Assembly: GCF_001814775.1 (NCBI RefSeq)
Contig: NZ_KV817768.1
Coordinates: 1-56,809, forward strand
DNA from: Streptococcus sp. HMSC067H01
GTDB taxonomy: Bacteria > Bacillota > Bacilli > Lactobacillales > Streptococcaceae
Reading direction: 5' to 3'
Length of the DNA stretch: 56,809 nucleotides
The notes beneath the pieces are model-generated. The model worked only from the letters and a program-made list of their open reading frames with translations, searched no databases and was not told the DNA's origin. Positions 28,849 to 37,603 of this stretch are shown piece after piece (the stretch's first letter is position 1; each line of letters opens with the position of its first letter). The translations under genes and the position numbers were made by a program.

Positions 28849-30471
28849 TTGCTAACAGTATCTGATGTTTCACTACGTTTTAGTGACCGCAAACTTTTTG
28901 ATGATGTCAACATCAAATTTACAGAAGGAAATACATATGGTTTGATTGGTGCTAACGGTGCAGGTAAATCAACATTTTTAAAAATCTTGGCTGGTGATAT
29001 TGAGCCGACAACTGGTCATATTTCTCTGGGACCAGACGAACGTCTCTCTGTTCTTCGTCAAAATCACTTTGACTACGAAGATGAGCGTGCGATCGATGTC
29101 GTTATCATGGGTAATGAAAAGCTATATAGCATCATGAAAGAAAAAGATGCTATCTATATGAAGGCAGATTTTACTGATGAAGACGGGGTTCGTGCAGCTG
29201 AGCTTGAAGGAGAGTTTGCTGAACTAGGAGGCTGGGAAGCTGAAAGTGAAGCCTCTCAACTCTTGCAAAACCTCAATATCCCCGAAGATCTTCATTATCA
29301 AAATATGAGTGAACTTGCAAACGGAGACAAAGTGAAGGTGCTCCTTGCTAAAGCCTTGTTTGGTAAACCTGATGTTCTTCTTTTAGACGAACCAACTAAC
29401 GGTCTTGATATCCAGTCTATTACTTGGCTAGAGGATTTCCTAATTGACTTTGATAATACTGTCATTGTCGTATCCCACGACCGTCACTTCTTGAACAAAG
29501 TTTGTACTCACATGGCCGACCTTGATTTTGGGAAAATCAAGCTCTATGTCGGAAACTATGACTTCTGGAAAGAGTCTTCTGAGCTTGCTGCTAAATTGTT
29601 AGCAGATCGTAATGCTAAGGCGGAAGAAAAAATTAAGCAACTCCAAGAATTCGTTGCTCGATTCTCTGCTAACGCATCTAAATCTAAACAAGCAACTTCA
29701 CGTAAAAAGATGCTTGACAAGATTGTCTTAGAAGAAATCATTCCATCTAGCCGTAAATATCCATTTATCAACTTTAAAGCTGAACGTGAAATTGGTAATG
29801 ATCTCTTGACAGTAGAAAATCTATCTGTCAAGATTGACGGTGAAACTATTCTTGACAACATCAGCTTCATCTTGCGTCCAGGTGACAAGACAGCTCTTAT
29901 CGGACAAAATGATATCCAAACAACTGCCTTGATTCGTGCAATTATGGGGGAAATTGACTATGAAGGAACTGTCAAGTGGGGAGTTACAACTAGTCGTTCT
30001 TACCTACCAAAAGACAATTCGGCTGATTTTGCTGGCAGCGAGTCAATCCTTGACTGGTTGCGTCAATTTGCAAGTAAAGAAGAAGATGACAATACCTTCC
30101 TACGTGGATTCCTTGGTCGTATGCTTTTCTCTGGAGACGAAGTTAACAAACCTGTCAACGTCTTGTCAGGGGGTGAAAAAGTGCGCGTGATGCTTTCGAA
30201 ACTCATGCTTTTGAAATCAAATGTTCTTGTACTTGACGACCCTACTAATCACTTAGATTTGGAATCTATTTCAAGCTTGAACGATGGATTGAAAAACTTT
30301 AAAGAATCGATCATCTTCGCCAGTCATGACCATGAATTCATCCAAACTTTGGCTAACCATATCATTGTCTTATCTAAAAATGGCGTCATCGATCGTATCG
30401 ATGAAACCTATGATGAATTCCTAGAAAATGCTGAAGTACAAGCAAAAGTCAAAGAACTTTGGAAAGACTAA
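28849..30471 (+). CDS. ABC-F ATPase (translation-associated, YbiT-like)
   Basis: A 540-residue soluble protein with two ABC domains and no membrane segment, the ABC-F layout of ribosome-associated factors. NBD1 has an intact Walker A (GANGAGKST, 34-42) and Walker B (LLLDEPTNGLD, Glu181) but a poor signature (LANGDK, 156-161). NBD2 has an intact signature (LSGGEK, 439-444), yet its Walker A is GQNDIQTT (352-359) with no lysine, and Walker B has Asp464 where the catalytic Glu should be. The interdomain linker (~250-310) is rich in charged residues. It starts at TTG with a good RBS. The family call is firm; the exact role is not known. Confidence 0.9.
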   Translation: MLTVSDVSLRFSDRKLFDDVNIKFTEGNTYGLIGANGAGKSTFLKILAGDIEPTTGHISLGPDERLSVLRQNHFDYEDERAIDVVIMGNEKLYSIMKEKDAIYMKADFTDEDGVRAAELEGEFAELGGWEAESEASQLLQNLNIPEDLHYQNMSELANGDKVKVLLAKALFGKPDVLLLDEPTNGLDIQSITWLEDFLIDFDNTVIVVSHDRHFLNKVCTHMADLDFGKIKLYVGNYDFWKESSELAAKLLADRNAKAEEKIKQLQEFVARFSANASKSKQATSRKKMLDKIVLEEIIPSSRKYPFINFKAEREIGNDLLTVENLSVKIDGETILDNISFILRPGDKTALIGQNDIQTTALIRAIMGEIDYEGTVKWGVTTSRSYLPKDNSADFAGSESILDWLRQFASKEEDDNTFLRGFLGRMLFSGDEVNKPVNVLSGGEKVRVMLSKLMLLKSNVLVLDDPTNHLDLESISSLNDGLKNFKESIIFASHDHEFIQTLANHIIVLSKNGVIDRIDETYDEFLENAEVQAKVKELWKD

Positions 30472-30478
30472 ATACTTT

Positions 30479-30509
30479 AAAACTCAGTTGGATTAACCAA
30501 CTGAGTTTT
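30479..30509 (+). terminator. Terminator after the ABC-F gene
   Basis: AAAACTCAGTTGG pairs perfectly with CCAACTGAGTTTT around ATTAA. Confidence 0.85.
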
Positions 30510-30529
30510 CTATCATTCTATGAGGTAAC

Positions 30530-33079
30530 ATGAAAACATTTTTCAGAAACTATTGGACCTATTTTATTTCTTTCATCATTCCCCTAGTGATTATGTCCGG
30601 AATCTATCTTTCTCAAGGTATCTACTGGAATAGTGATACTTCACCTTTATTAGGGGATGGATTTCATCAATATGTTATTTTTGATCTTAATCTTCGTAAT
30701 ATTTTACATGGGAGTGATAGTCTATTTTATACTTTTACCAGCGGTCTAGGTCTCAATTTTTATGCCTTGTCCAGTTATTACCTCGGTAGTTTTCTATCTC
30801 CTCTTGTTTATTTTTTTGATGTATCAAGCATGCCAGATGCAGTTTATCTTTCAACCTTGTTGAAATTTGGCTTGATAGGTCTGTCAACCTTTTTTAGCTT
30901 GAGTAAAATTTTCAAAAATATACCAGCGCCACTTCGATTAGCTCTATCTACTTCTTATGCTTTAATGAGCTTTACAGTTAGTCAACTTGAAATAAAAACT
31001 TGGTTAGATGTTTTTATTTTAATTCCCTTGATTTTAAAAGGTTTACATCTACTCATAACGGATAAAAAACGTATTTTATACTTTACAAGTTTGTCAATAT
31101 TATTTATCCAAAACTACTATTTTGGTTATATGACTGCTCTGTTTTTGGTTGGTTGGTATTTTTGCCAACTTTCCTGGGATTTTAAAAGACGTAAGTTTTC
31201 TTTTCTTGATTTCATTACAACTTCCTTACTCGCTGGTTTAACAAGTTTCATCATGACACTCCCAACCTTGTTTGATTTAAGAACTCATGGTGAAAAACTA
31301 ACTGCTATTACAAAAATAAAAACAGACGCTAGTTGGTACCTAGACATATTTGCTAAACAATTCATTGGTGCTTTCGATACTACTAAATATGGTTCCATCC
31401 CTATGATTTTTGTTGGCCTCCTTCCTTTCATCTTAACAATTGTATTCTTTACATTAAAATCAATTAAGTTTCACGTGAAACTATGCTACGCAACTTTATT
31501 TATCATCATCATAGCTAGTTTTTATCTTGAAGTCCTAGATCTATTTTGGCAAGGAATGCACGCGCCGAATATGTTTCTTCATCGCTATGCGTGGATTTTC
31601 TCTACTCTTTTAATTTATATATCAGCAGAAGTTTTTAATAGAGTTAAAGATATAAAATTGTGGAACGTGTTATTCTCAATAACTTTACTTTTATCTGGCT
31701 ATCTGGCAACCATTTATTTTAAAAATCATTATTCGTTTTTAACTAAATTAAATATTCTCTTAACGCTTGAATTCTTAGTGGTATACTTACTGTTATTATT
31801 GGCACTTATTAAAAAACTGATTTCTCCAAAAATCTTTTCAATCCTTATTTTAATCTTTATGATAAGTGAAGTCAGTTTGAACGCAACATCACAATTCAAT
31901 GGAATTACGAAAGAATGGGGATTTGCTTCTCGTAGCACCTATGACAAAGATATTCCAAGTATGGAAGCTATTTTGGAGTATATCAAACAGCAACCAGATA
32001 CATTTACACGAACTGAAAAATTACAGACACAAACTGGAAATGATAGCATGAAATTTAACTACAATGGTATTTCCCAGTTTTCATCTGTTCGTAATCGCTC
32101 TGCAAGTACAACTTTAGATAAGTTGGGGTTTAAATCTTCAGGAACTAACCTTAATCTCCGTTATGCAAATAACAGTATCATTGCAGATAGTTTATTTGGA
32201 ATCACCTACAATATTTCTGAAACCTATCCAAATAAATTTGGTTTTCATCCTAGCTATCAAAAAGATAATCTAACCCTTTATAAAAATCAATTCGCTCTCC
32301 CAATTGCTTTTGCTACACAGTCTCTTTATAAAGATGTCACTTTTAATGACCATACTCTTGATAACCAAACGCAATTTTTAAATCAAATTGCTGGCTTAAA
32401 TGAAGAGTACTTTTATCCGATAAATCATCATACAGATTCTGGTGACAGCGTAGTCAATCTAAACGGAACTGATACTGAAGATGCAACAATCAACTACAGT
32501 ATCGAAGTTCCTGAGAATAGTCAGGTTTATCTTTCAATGACAAAGCTAAATTTCTCTAATGATAAGAAAAAGCAAGTTGACATCATTGTCAATGGTGAAA
32601 AAAAATCCTTTACCACAGATAATGCTTTTACATTTTTTAATCTTGGGTATACAGACCATAAACAAACTTTTGATATCCAAGTTAAGTTCCCAGGAAATGC
32701 TCAAGTATCATTTGAATCTCCAACTTTCTATCGATTAGATACTAAAAAGTATACGGAAGCAATTGCTAAAATAAAAGAAAATCCAGTAGAAGTGAGCTCT
32801 TATAAAAATAAAGTCATTGTTAATTATAAGGTAAAGAATGAGACATCAATTTTTTTCACAATTCCTTATGACCAAGGATGGTCTGCTTATCAAAATGGTA
32901 AAAAATTACAAATTCAACAGGCACAAACTGGATTTATGAAAATTGATATTCCTGAAGGTGAAGGAACTATTACCCTTTCATTTATTCCAAAAGGATTTAT
33001 TGCTGGTGCAAGTTGTTCTCTTATAGCCATTATTGTCTTTATCTTTTACGATTTTCAAAGAAAAAAATATTCTAGATAA
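30530..33079 (+). CDS. YfhO-family membrane protein (glycosyltransferase-like)
   Basis: An 849-residue integral membrane protein of the YfhO family. About 12 helices fill residues 1-460, followed by an extracytoplasmic beta-rich part (~470-815, e.g. FFTIPYDQGWSAYQNGKKL) and one more helix near residues 823-841, with a basic tail. YfhO proteins have a GT-C-like fold and in other Firmicutes add sugars to lipoteichoic acid. Which polymer is modified here cannot be told. RBS GAGGT is well spaced. The coding region carries a perfect parS-like palindrome (31467-31482). Confidence 0.85.
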   Translation: MKTFFRNYWTYFISFIIPLVIMSGIYLSQGIYWNSDTSPLLGDGFHQYVIFDLNLRNILHGSDSLFYTFTSGLGLNFYALSSYYLGSFLSPLVYFFDVSSMPDAVYLSTLLKFGLIGLSTFFSLSKIFKNIPAPLRLALSTSYALMSFTVSQLEIKTWLDVFILIPLILKGLHLLITDKKRILYFTSLSILFIQNYYFGYMTALFLVGWYFCQLSWDFKRRKFSFLDFITTSLLAGLTSFIMTLPTLFDLRTHGEKLTAITKIKTDASWYLDIFAKQFIGAFDTTKYGSIPMIFVGLLPFILTIVFFTLKSIKFHVKLCYATLFIIIIASFYLEVLDLFWQGMHAPNMFLHRYAWIFSTLLIYISAEVFNRVKDIKLWNVLFSITLLLSGYLATIYFKNHYSFLTKLNILLTLEFLVVYLLLLLALIKKLISPKIFSILILIFMISEVSLNATSQFNGITKEWGFASRSTYDKDIPSMEAILEYIKQQPDTFTRTEKLQTQTGNDSMKFNYNGISQFSSVRNRSASTTLDKLGFKSSGTNLNLRYANNSIIADSLFGITYNISETYPNKFGFHPSYQKDNLTLYKNQFALPIAFATQSLYKDVTFNDHTLDNQTQFLNQIAGLNEEYFYPINHHTDSGDSVVNLNGTDTEDATINYSIEVPENSQVYLSMTKLNFSNDKKKQVDIIVNGEKKSFTTDNAFTFFNLGYTDHKQTFDIQVKFPGNAQVSFESPTFYRLDTKKYTEAIAKIKENPVEVSSYKNKVIVNYKVKNETSIFFTIPYDQGWSAYQNGKKLQIQQAQTGFMKIDIPEGEGTITLSFIPKGFIAGASCSLIAIIVFIFYDFQRKKYSR
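31467..31482. promoter_or_regulatory. parS site (inside the yfhO-type gene)
   Basis: AGTTTCACGTGAAACT is a perfect 16-bp palindrome with the full GTTTCACGTGAAAC core; only the outermost base on each side differs from the consensus. It lies about 11 kb left of dnaA. Confidence 0.85.
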
Positions 33080-33112
33080 AAAAACTATCGACCGAATTGG
33101 TCGATAGTTTTT
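33080..33112. terminator. Bidirectional terminator between the yfhO-type gene and the yhgE/pip gene
   Basis: AAAAACTATCGACC pairs with its complement around GAATT, with T-runs on both strands. It overlaps the last codon of the converging gene. Confidence 0.85.
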
Positions 33113-35765
33113 AATCTTCTTCAACTTTTTTAGGTTGGTAGGAAAGCATTCCTAAAGCAACAAAAATCATTATTGTAAAGATAAGGAAAATAATCTGACT
33201 ATGAATATTACCTGTCATAGAAATGGTTTGTCGTAGACCTGAAACTGAATAACTCATAGGTAGCCATGGATTAATAGTTTTAAAGAATTGATTCGTCAAA
33301 GCTAAAGGATAAGTTCCTGCACTTGATGCTAATTGAAGGAGTAATAAAATTAAGGAGAAGAAGGCGCCTAGGCGAGAATTCCAGGTTGTCAATGCTGTTA
33401 CCATCGCCATGAAAGCAAGACTGGTTAAAATAATTAAAGCAAAGGTTTTGAATTCGTGAACTGCAGTCAGTCCGATTAAATGTACTCCACCATAAACTAA
33501 TACTCCTGCCAAACCAGCAATGATACCGTTAATTTCAAAGCGAGACTTAAACCAAGCCCAGCGACTTTCTGGATGGCGGCCAGAAGGCAATTTAGCAAAA
33601 ATCATATTAGTTGAAATAGCAGCAACAAAAAGAGCAACTGATATCATATATGGAGCCATGGCAATTCCATTAACTGCTACTTGATCCTTATCAGTTTTTG
33701 AAAGACTTAGAGGATCAGCTAGTAAATCTGCATTTGTTGGTTCAGTTGAAGCCTGTTTCAATTGCCCCTCAGCATCTGTCAAACCTTGATTTAATTGACT
33801 TGAACCATCACTTAATTTTCCAAGTCCTGATTGTAGAATTTCTGATCCTTGAGCAAGTTGATTTGCTCCACTAGCTATTTTTTCAGAACCATTAGATAGT
33901 TGATTTGCACCAGAAACTAGCTGGTCTGATTTATCAGCTAATTGTTGAGAGCCCGCTTGTAATTGATTAAATCCAGCGGTTAAATCTAATGTTTTATTAT
34001 TTACTTGGTTGACACCTGATGCAAGTTTATCAATTCCTGTTGCTAATTCTGGTGCATTCTCTGCTAACTTAGCAGTAGCATCTGTCAATGTTGAAGATTT
34101 TTCTGTCAACTGATTAGAACCTTGTAACAACTTATTGAAACTTCCTGTCAAGTTCGAATTTTTCGAACTCAACTGACTTGCTCCGAAAGCTACTTGGTCT
34201 ACAGATTTTGTATAGTTGTCAATACCAGATGCAAGAGTTTGACTAGCTGGCAATAATTGACCATCAATTGCTGTCTGTACTTGTGTTAATCCACTTGACA
34301 AACTTGTCAAGGTGGCAGTAGTAGTTGGCAACAATTGCGCTGAACTTGTTTTTAAGCGACTAAGGCTATTTGCTTGATTATTTACATTCTCTAAAGAATA
34401 TTGTAACGTTTGAACTGTGGTTAAAATTGTTCGTGCTGACTCACTAGTAGAAGATGATGAATTAGAAACAACAGAAGTTATCTCTGCTTGTTGGTCAGGA
34501 GTTAGGCTTTGATAAGCACTAGTAGATTGAACAGCTGACAAAGTAGTTTCTTTTTCAGCTTGATTTGAAGTAATGATGTTTTGTGCTGAATTGGCAATGG
34601 TTGATAGACTGCTAGAAAACTGAGTTGTTAACTCTGTTATGTCTCCTGTGTCTGACGTTTGAATAGCTTGATTCAATTGCTCTAAACCAGAAACTAATTG
34701 ATGAATCTGATCTCTTTGTTGGGTTGTCCCATCTAATTGAGTAGAAAGTTCTTGAATACCTTGATTAAGTTGTGTTAATTCTGTACGCAAGGTCTCTGAT
34801 TGTTTAGAAATCTGATTTGCACCTGATGATAGACTTTGAACTCCATTTGTATAAGTATCAATACCAAGTGAAAATTGATTTAATCCTGAATTTAATTGAG
34901 AAACACCACCTGTATAGGCTTGTGTGCCTGAATCAAGTTGAGTCAAACCTGATACCAGTGCCGGTGTCTGTGAATTCAGTTGGTTTAATCCATTGTCGAT
35001 TTGTGAAATAGCACTGGTATATTGATTTAAACCAGTATTAAAATTACCAAGACCAAGATTTAACTGATTTACACCAGCTATATAGTTTCCTAAACCTGTA
35101 GATAATTGATCAGCACCATTAGAAAATGTGAGACTCGATTGAGCTAAGGTTTGAAGATTGGTTGTTAAGGTTTGACTCCCATCAGAAAGCTTATTCGAAC
35201 CATCAGCCAACTGTAAACTTGCATTTGCAGCTTGAGATAAACCAAGTTTTAAATCACCCATCTTCTCAAATAAAGCTTTGGTATAAGATTGAGTAACATT
35301 AGTAGCCACAGTCTGTTTAATTTGTGTCATGGCAGAATCACTCATCTTGCTTGCAATAAAACTATGACCACTTGATGTCTGATAGTCAATCGTCATCTGT
35401 TCAGGATGATTTGTAAGGATAGAAGAAGCTTTCTCAGAAAGATTACTTGGCAACGTTACAACCATGTAATAATCTCCATCCCGCAGTCCTCTTTCTCCCT
35501 CACCTTCATCTACAAAATGAAAATCCAGGCTATTACTATTTTTTAAATTAGACACCATGTCTTCACCAATAGTGAGTTTTTCATCATTATAAGTAGCAGC
35601 TTGATCCTTATTAACAATTGCTACAGCTAACTCCGAAAGTTTACCATATGGATCCCACATTGATGATAAGAAAATGATATTGTAAAGAGCTGGAATTAAG
35701 GAAATTCCTATCATGACAATGATAAATGTCGGTTTTTTAAAGATTGCTTTCCATTCTTTAAACAT
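33111..35765 (-). CDS. YhgE/Pip family membrane protein
   Basis: An 884-residue protein with one N-terminal membrane helix (PTFIIVMIGISLIPALYNIIF), a long external region of ~700 residues and about five C-terminal helices. The external part is made of many short repeats of the form QLxxGxxQLxxGxxxL, probably an extended helical stalk. The family includes phage-infection protein Pip and resembles ABC-2/MmpL-like exporters; the type VII-associated EsaA is related. An upstream ATG at 35864 would add 33 residues; the ATG at 35765 has AAGGAG and is preferred. A TetR gene diverges from it and shared heptamers occur in the gap, so TetR control is likely. Confidence 0.88.
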   Translation of the reverse strand: MFKEWKAIFKKPTFIIVMIGISLIPALYNIIFLSSMWDPYGKLSELAVAIVNKDQAATYNDEKLTIGEDMVSNLKNSNSLDFHFVDEGEGERGLRDGDYYMVVTLPSNLSEKASSILTNHPEQMTIDYQTSSGHSFIASKMSDSAMTQIKQTVATNVTQSYTKALFEKMGDLKLGLSQAANASLQLADGSNKLSDGSQTLTTNLQTLAQSSLTFSNGADQLSTGLGNYIAGVNQLNLGLGNFNTGLNQYTSAISQIDNGLNQLNSQTPALVSGLTQLDSGTQAYTGGVSQLNSGLNQFSLGIDTYTNGVQSLSSGANQISKQSETLRTELTQLNQGIQELSTQLDGTTQQRDQIHQLVSGLEQLNQAIQTSDTGDITELTTQFSSSLSTIANSAQNIITSNQAEKETTLSAVQSTSAYQSLTPDQQAEITSVVSNSSSSTSESARTILTTVQTLQYSLENVNNQANSLSRLKTSSAQLLPTTTATLTSLSSGLTQVQTAIDGQLLPASQTLASGIDNYTKSVDQVAFGASQLSSKNSNLTGSFNKLLQGSNQLTEKSSTLTDATAKLAENAPELATGIDKLASGVNQVNNKTLDLTAGFNQLQAGSQQLADKSDQLVSGANQLSNGSEKIASGANQLAQGSEILQSGLGKLSDGSSQLNQGLTDAEGQLKQASTEPTNADLLADPLSLSKTDKDQVAVNGIAMAPYMISVALFVAAISTNMIFAKLPSGRHPESRWAWFKSRFEINGIIAGLAGVLVYGGVHLIGLTAVHEFKTFALIILTSLAFMAMVTALTTWNSRLGAFFSLILLLLQLASSAGTYPLALTNQFFKTINPWLPMSYSVSGLRQTISMTGNIHSQIIFLIFTIMIFVALGMLSYQPKKVEED

Positions 35766-35871
35766 ATTGTCTCCTTTTTTAAAATAATTTTCTAAATTTT
35801 TGATATAATAGATTATACATAAAAAAAATAAAAAGACAATATAAAACAATCTAATTTTAAACACATTGTCT
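35766..35871. promoter_or_regulatory. Divergent promoter region with likely TetR operator
   Basis: ATTGTCT/AGACAAT occurs three times: ATTGTCT at 35766-35772, AGACAAT at 35834-35840 and ATTGTCT at 35865-35871. The last two form an inverted repeat with a 24-bp spacer. The middle copy overlaps the -35 (TTGTCT, 16-bp spacer, TATAAT at 35812-35817 on minus) of the yhgE/pip gene and the first lies in its RBS region. The repeats are seen directly; the operator role is inferred. Confidence 0.55.
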
Positions 35872-35894
35872 AAAAATGTTCATATGGAGGGAAC

Positions 35895-36437
35895 ATGCAA
35901 GAAAGTAATAAACGATTAAAAACCAAGCGCATTATCGAAAATGCCATGGTCGAATTATTGATGGAACAACCTTTCGACCAGATTACGACTGTTAAATTAG
36001 CTCAAAAAGCTGGGATTAGCCGCTCAAGTTTCTATACTCATTACAAAGATAAATATGATATGATTGAACATTACCAGAGTAAACTATTTCATACCTTCGA
36101 ATATATCTTTCAAAAACATGCTAATCAGAAACGAGATGCTATTCTAGAAGTATTTGAATACTTAGAATCAGAACCACTTCTAGCAGCTCTTTTATCTGAA
36201 AATGGAACCAAGGAAATTCAAAATTTCTTGAGAAATAAACTTCACATCCTACTGAGCACAGACCTTCAAAAACGTTTTATGCAACTCAAACTAAATGAAA
36301 TAGAATTAGAATACAGTAGCATCTACCTGACAAATGCTCTCTTTGGAGTCTGTCAAACCTGGATTGCCCACGGAAAAAAAGAAAGTCCACAAGAAATCAC
36401 GGACTTTTTGATGAAAATGTTAGGTGATACAAATTAA
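35895..36437 (+). CDS. TetR/AcrR family regulator
   Basis: A 180-residue repressor-type protein. The N-terminal DNA-binding domain is clear: KRIIENAMVELLMEQPFDQI, then the recognition helix region TTVKLAQKAGISRSSFYTHY and DKYDMIEHY. The C-terminal ligand/dimer domain has no recognisable effector motif; the overall type resembles TetR proteins with a DhaS-like C-terminus. RBS GGAGGG. It diverges from the yhgE/pip gene and probably represses it and itself through the shared heptamers. Confidence 0.88.
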   Translation: MQESNKRLKTKRIIENAMVELLMEQPFDQITTVKLAQKAGISRSSFYTHYKDKYDMIEHYQSKLFHTFEYIFQKHANQKRDAILEVFEYLESEPLLAALLSENGTKEIQNFLRNKLHILLSTDLQKRFMQLKLNEIELEYSSIYLTNALFGVCQTWIAHGKKESPQEITDFLMKMLGDTN

Positions 36438-36440
36438 TAA

Positions 36441-36499
36441 AAAAGCTCTATAATATTTATAGGAAATCACCCCCCTATGAATATTATGGAGCCTATTTT
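36441..36499 (+). terminator. Large hairpin after the tetR gene
   Basis: A 19-bp stem joins 36445-36463 to 36474-36492 around a 10-nt loop, followed by TATTTTG. The only two non-Watson-Crick positions are G-U pairs in plus-strand RNA and would be A-C mismatches on minus, so the hairpin suits plus transcripts. It is preceded by an A-run. It may also derive from a mobile-element end. Confidence 0.65.
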
Positions 36500-36610
36500 G
36501 TTATTCTTATTAGTCTAAAGCAATACAATTTCCTTAGTTTTATTTTCGGACACAAATCATTATCTATCCGTATGTTAGGTATGCCTCCCCTCATTACATC
36601 GGACAAAGAA
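36500..36610. other. Unassigned intergenic stretch before the tRNA terminator
   Basis: About 110 bp between the tetR hairpin and the tRNA-Asn terminator. No ORF, promoter or repeat that I can support. Confidence 0.4.
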
Positions 36611-36641
36611 TCAAAAAGGAACACCAAATTAGTGTTCCTTT
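36611..36641 (-). terminator. Terminator after tRNA-Asn
   Basis: AAAGGAACAC (36615-36624) pairs with GTGTTCCTTT (36632-36641). On minus it is followed by a T-run. It ends the comE-tRNA-Glu-tRNA-Asn side. Confidence 0.8.
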
Positions 36642-36648
36642 CATCTGA

Positions 36649-36722
36649 CTCCGCCAGTAGGACTCGAACCTACGACATCATGATTAACAGTCATGCGCTA
36701 CTACCAACTGAGCTATGGCGGA
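36649..36722 (-). tRNA. tRNA-Asn (GUU)
   Basis: A 74-nt cloverleaf on minus. The acceptor stem TCCGCCA pairs with TGGCGGA plus discriminator G, the anticodon loop CTGTTAA gives GUU, and the T arm has GGTTCGAGTCC. CCA is not encoded. Confidence 0.95.
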
Positions 36723-36727
36723 TTAAA

Positions 36728-36799
36728 TAGTCCGTACGGGATTCGAACCCGTGTTACCGCCGTGAAAAGGCGGTGTCTTAACCCCTTGACCAACGGACC
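36728..36799 (-). tRNA. tRNA-Glu (UUC)
   Basis: A 72-nt cloverleaf on minus. The anticodon stem CCGCC/GGCGG encloses loop TTTTCAC, giving UUC; the T arm has GGGTTCGAATCCC. It is 5 bp from tRNA-Asn and both lie downstream of comE. Confidence 0.95.
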
Positions 36800-36850
36800 G
36801 TCTATCTGTAGCAGATATAACCATTATATCAATTTATCAAAAATTGTCAA

Positions 36851-37603
36851 TTACTTTTTTTGTTTTTTAGCCATTAGCTCTCTCAATTTTTTAGTTTTTA
36901 GGCGTGAAATAGGACAACGATGATCTTCATAAAATACAACTTCCATTTTTTTACGATCAATCTCTCTCACATTTCCGATATTAACTAAGAATGATTTATG
37001 AGACAGATAAAAACGTTGGGTTTCCTTATCTTTTTCTTGAATATCTGTCATTGTTCCATAGAATTCTTTGGCAAAATTCTTACCAACAATTCGTAATTTG
37101 TGAGAAGTTCCCGTTGTTTCAATGTATAGAATATCATGATAAGGAATACAAAGATCATTTCCTTTGTAACTATAATCAAAATAATCAACGACTGATTGGT
37201 TTTCAAGTAGGGTACTTTTAGTATAAATCACACAGTCAGCAACTCTATTTTTAAAAACTTGATCACTGGTTTCTTTATCAATGAAATCCAATGCTGAAAC
37301 TTTGTATTTATAAGTCAAGGTAGCAAATTCAGATCGACTTGTAATAAAAACAATAATGGCATAAGGATTGCGATGACGAATAAATTGAGCAACTTCAAAT
37401 CCCTTTCTCTCAATCCCATTGATATCAATATCTAGAAAATAAAGCTGATTGACTTCATCATGCTCTACATATTCCATAAATTCTCTTACTTTTCCTGTTG
37501 TTTTATAGGAAATCGGAATATTCGTTTCCTTAGAAATTTCATTTAGAGTTGTTTCCAACCTTACTTGGTGTTCTATAATATCTTCTAAAATTAATACTTT
37601 CAT
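36851..37603 (-). CDS. comE: Competence response regulator ComE
   Basis: A 250-residue two-component regulator that, when phosphorylated by ComD, turns on comCDE, comAB and comX. The receiver domain has the phosphorylated Asp58 (LYFLDIDIN). The C-terminal half is a LytTR DNA-binding domain (NDLCIPYHDILYIETTGTSHKL, RFYLSHKSFLVNIGNVREID). The start overlaps the comD stop (ATGA) and has RBS GAGGGAA. Two tRNA genes follow within about 50 bp. Confidence 0.97.
   Translation of the reverse strand: MKVLILEDIIEHQVRLETTLNEISKETNIPISYKTTGKVREFMEYVEHDEVNQLYFLDIDINGIERKGFEVAQFIRHRNPYAIIVFITSRSEFATLTYKYKVSALDFIDKETSDQVFKNRVADCVIYTKSTLLENQSVVDYFDYSYKGNDLCIPYHDILYIETTGTSHKLRIVGKNFAKEFYGTMTDIQEKDKETQRFYLSHKSFLVNIGNVREIDRKKMEVVFYEDHRCPISRLKTKKLRELMAKKQKK

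Noticed and set aside
33600..35300. Repeat-rich region as a DNA repeat or CRISPR-like array
   Set aside because: The repeats are protein-level motifs of the YhgE/Pip gene in one open frame; units vary in length and sequence and there are no uniform spacers.
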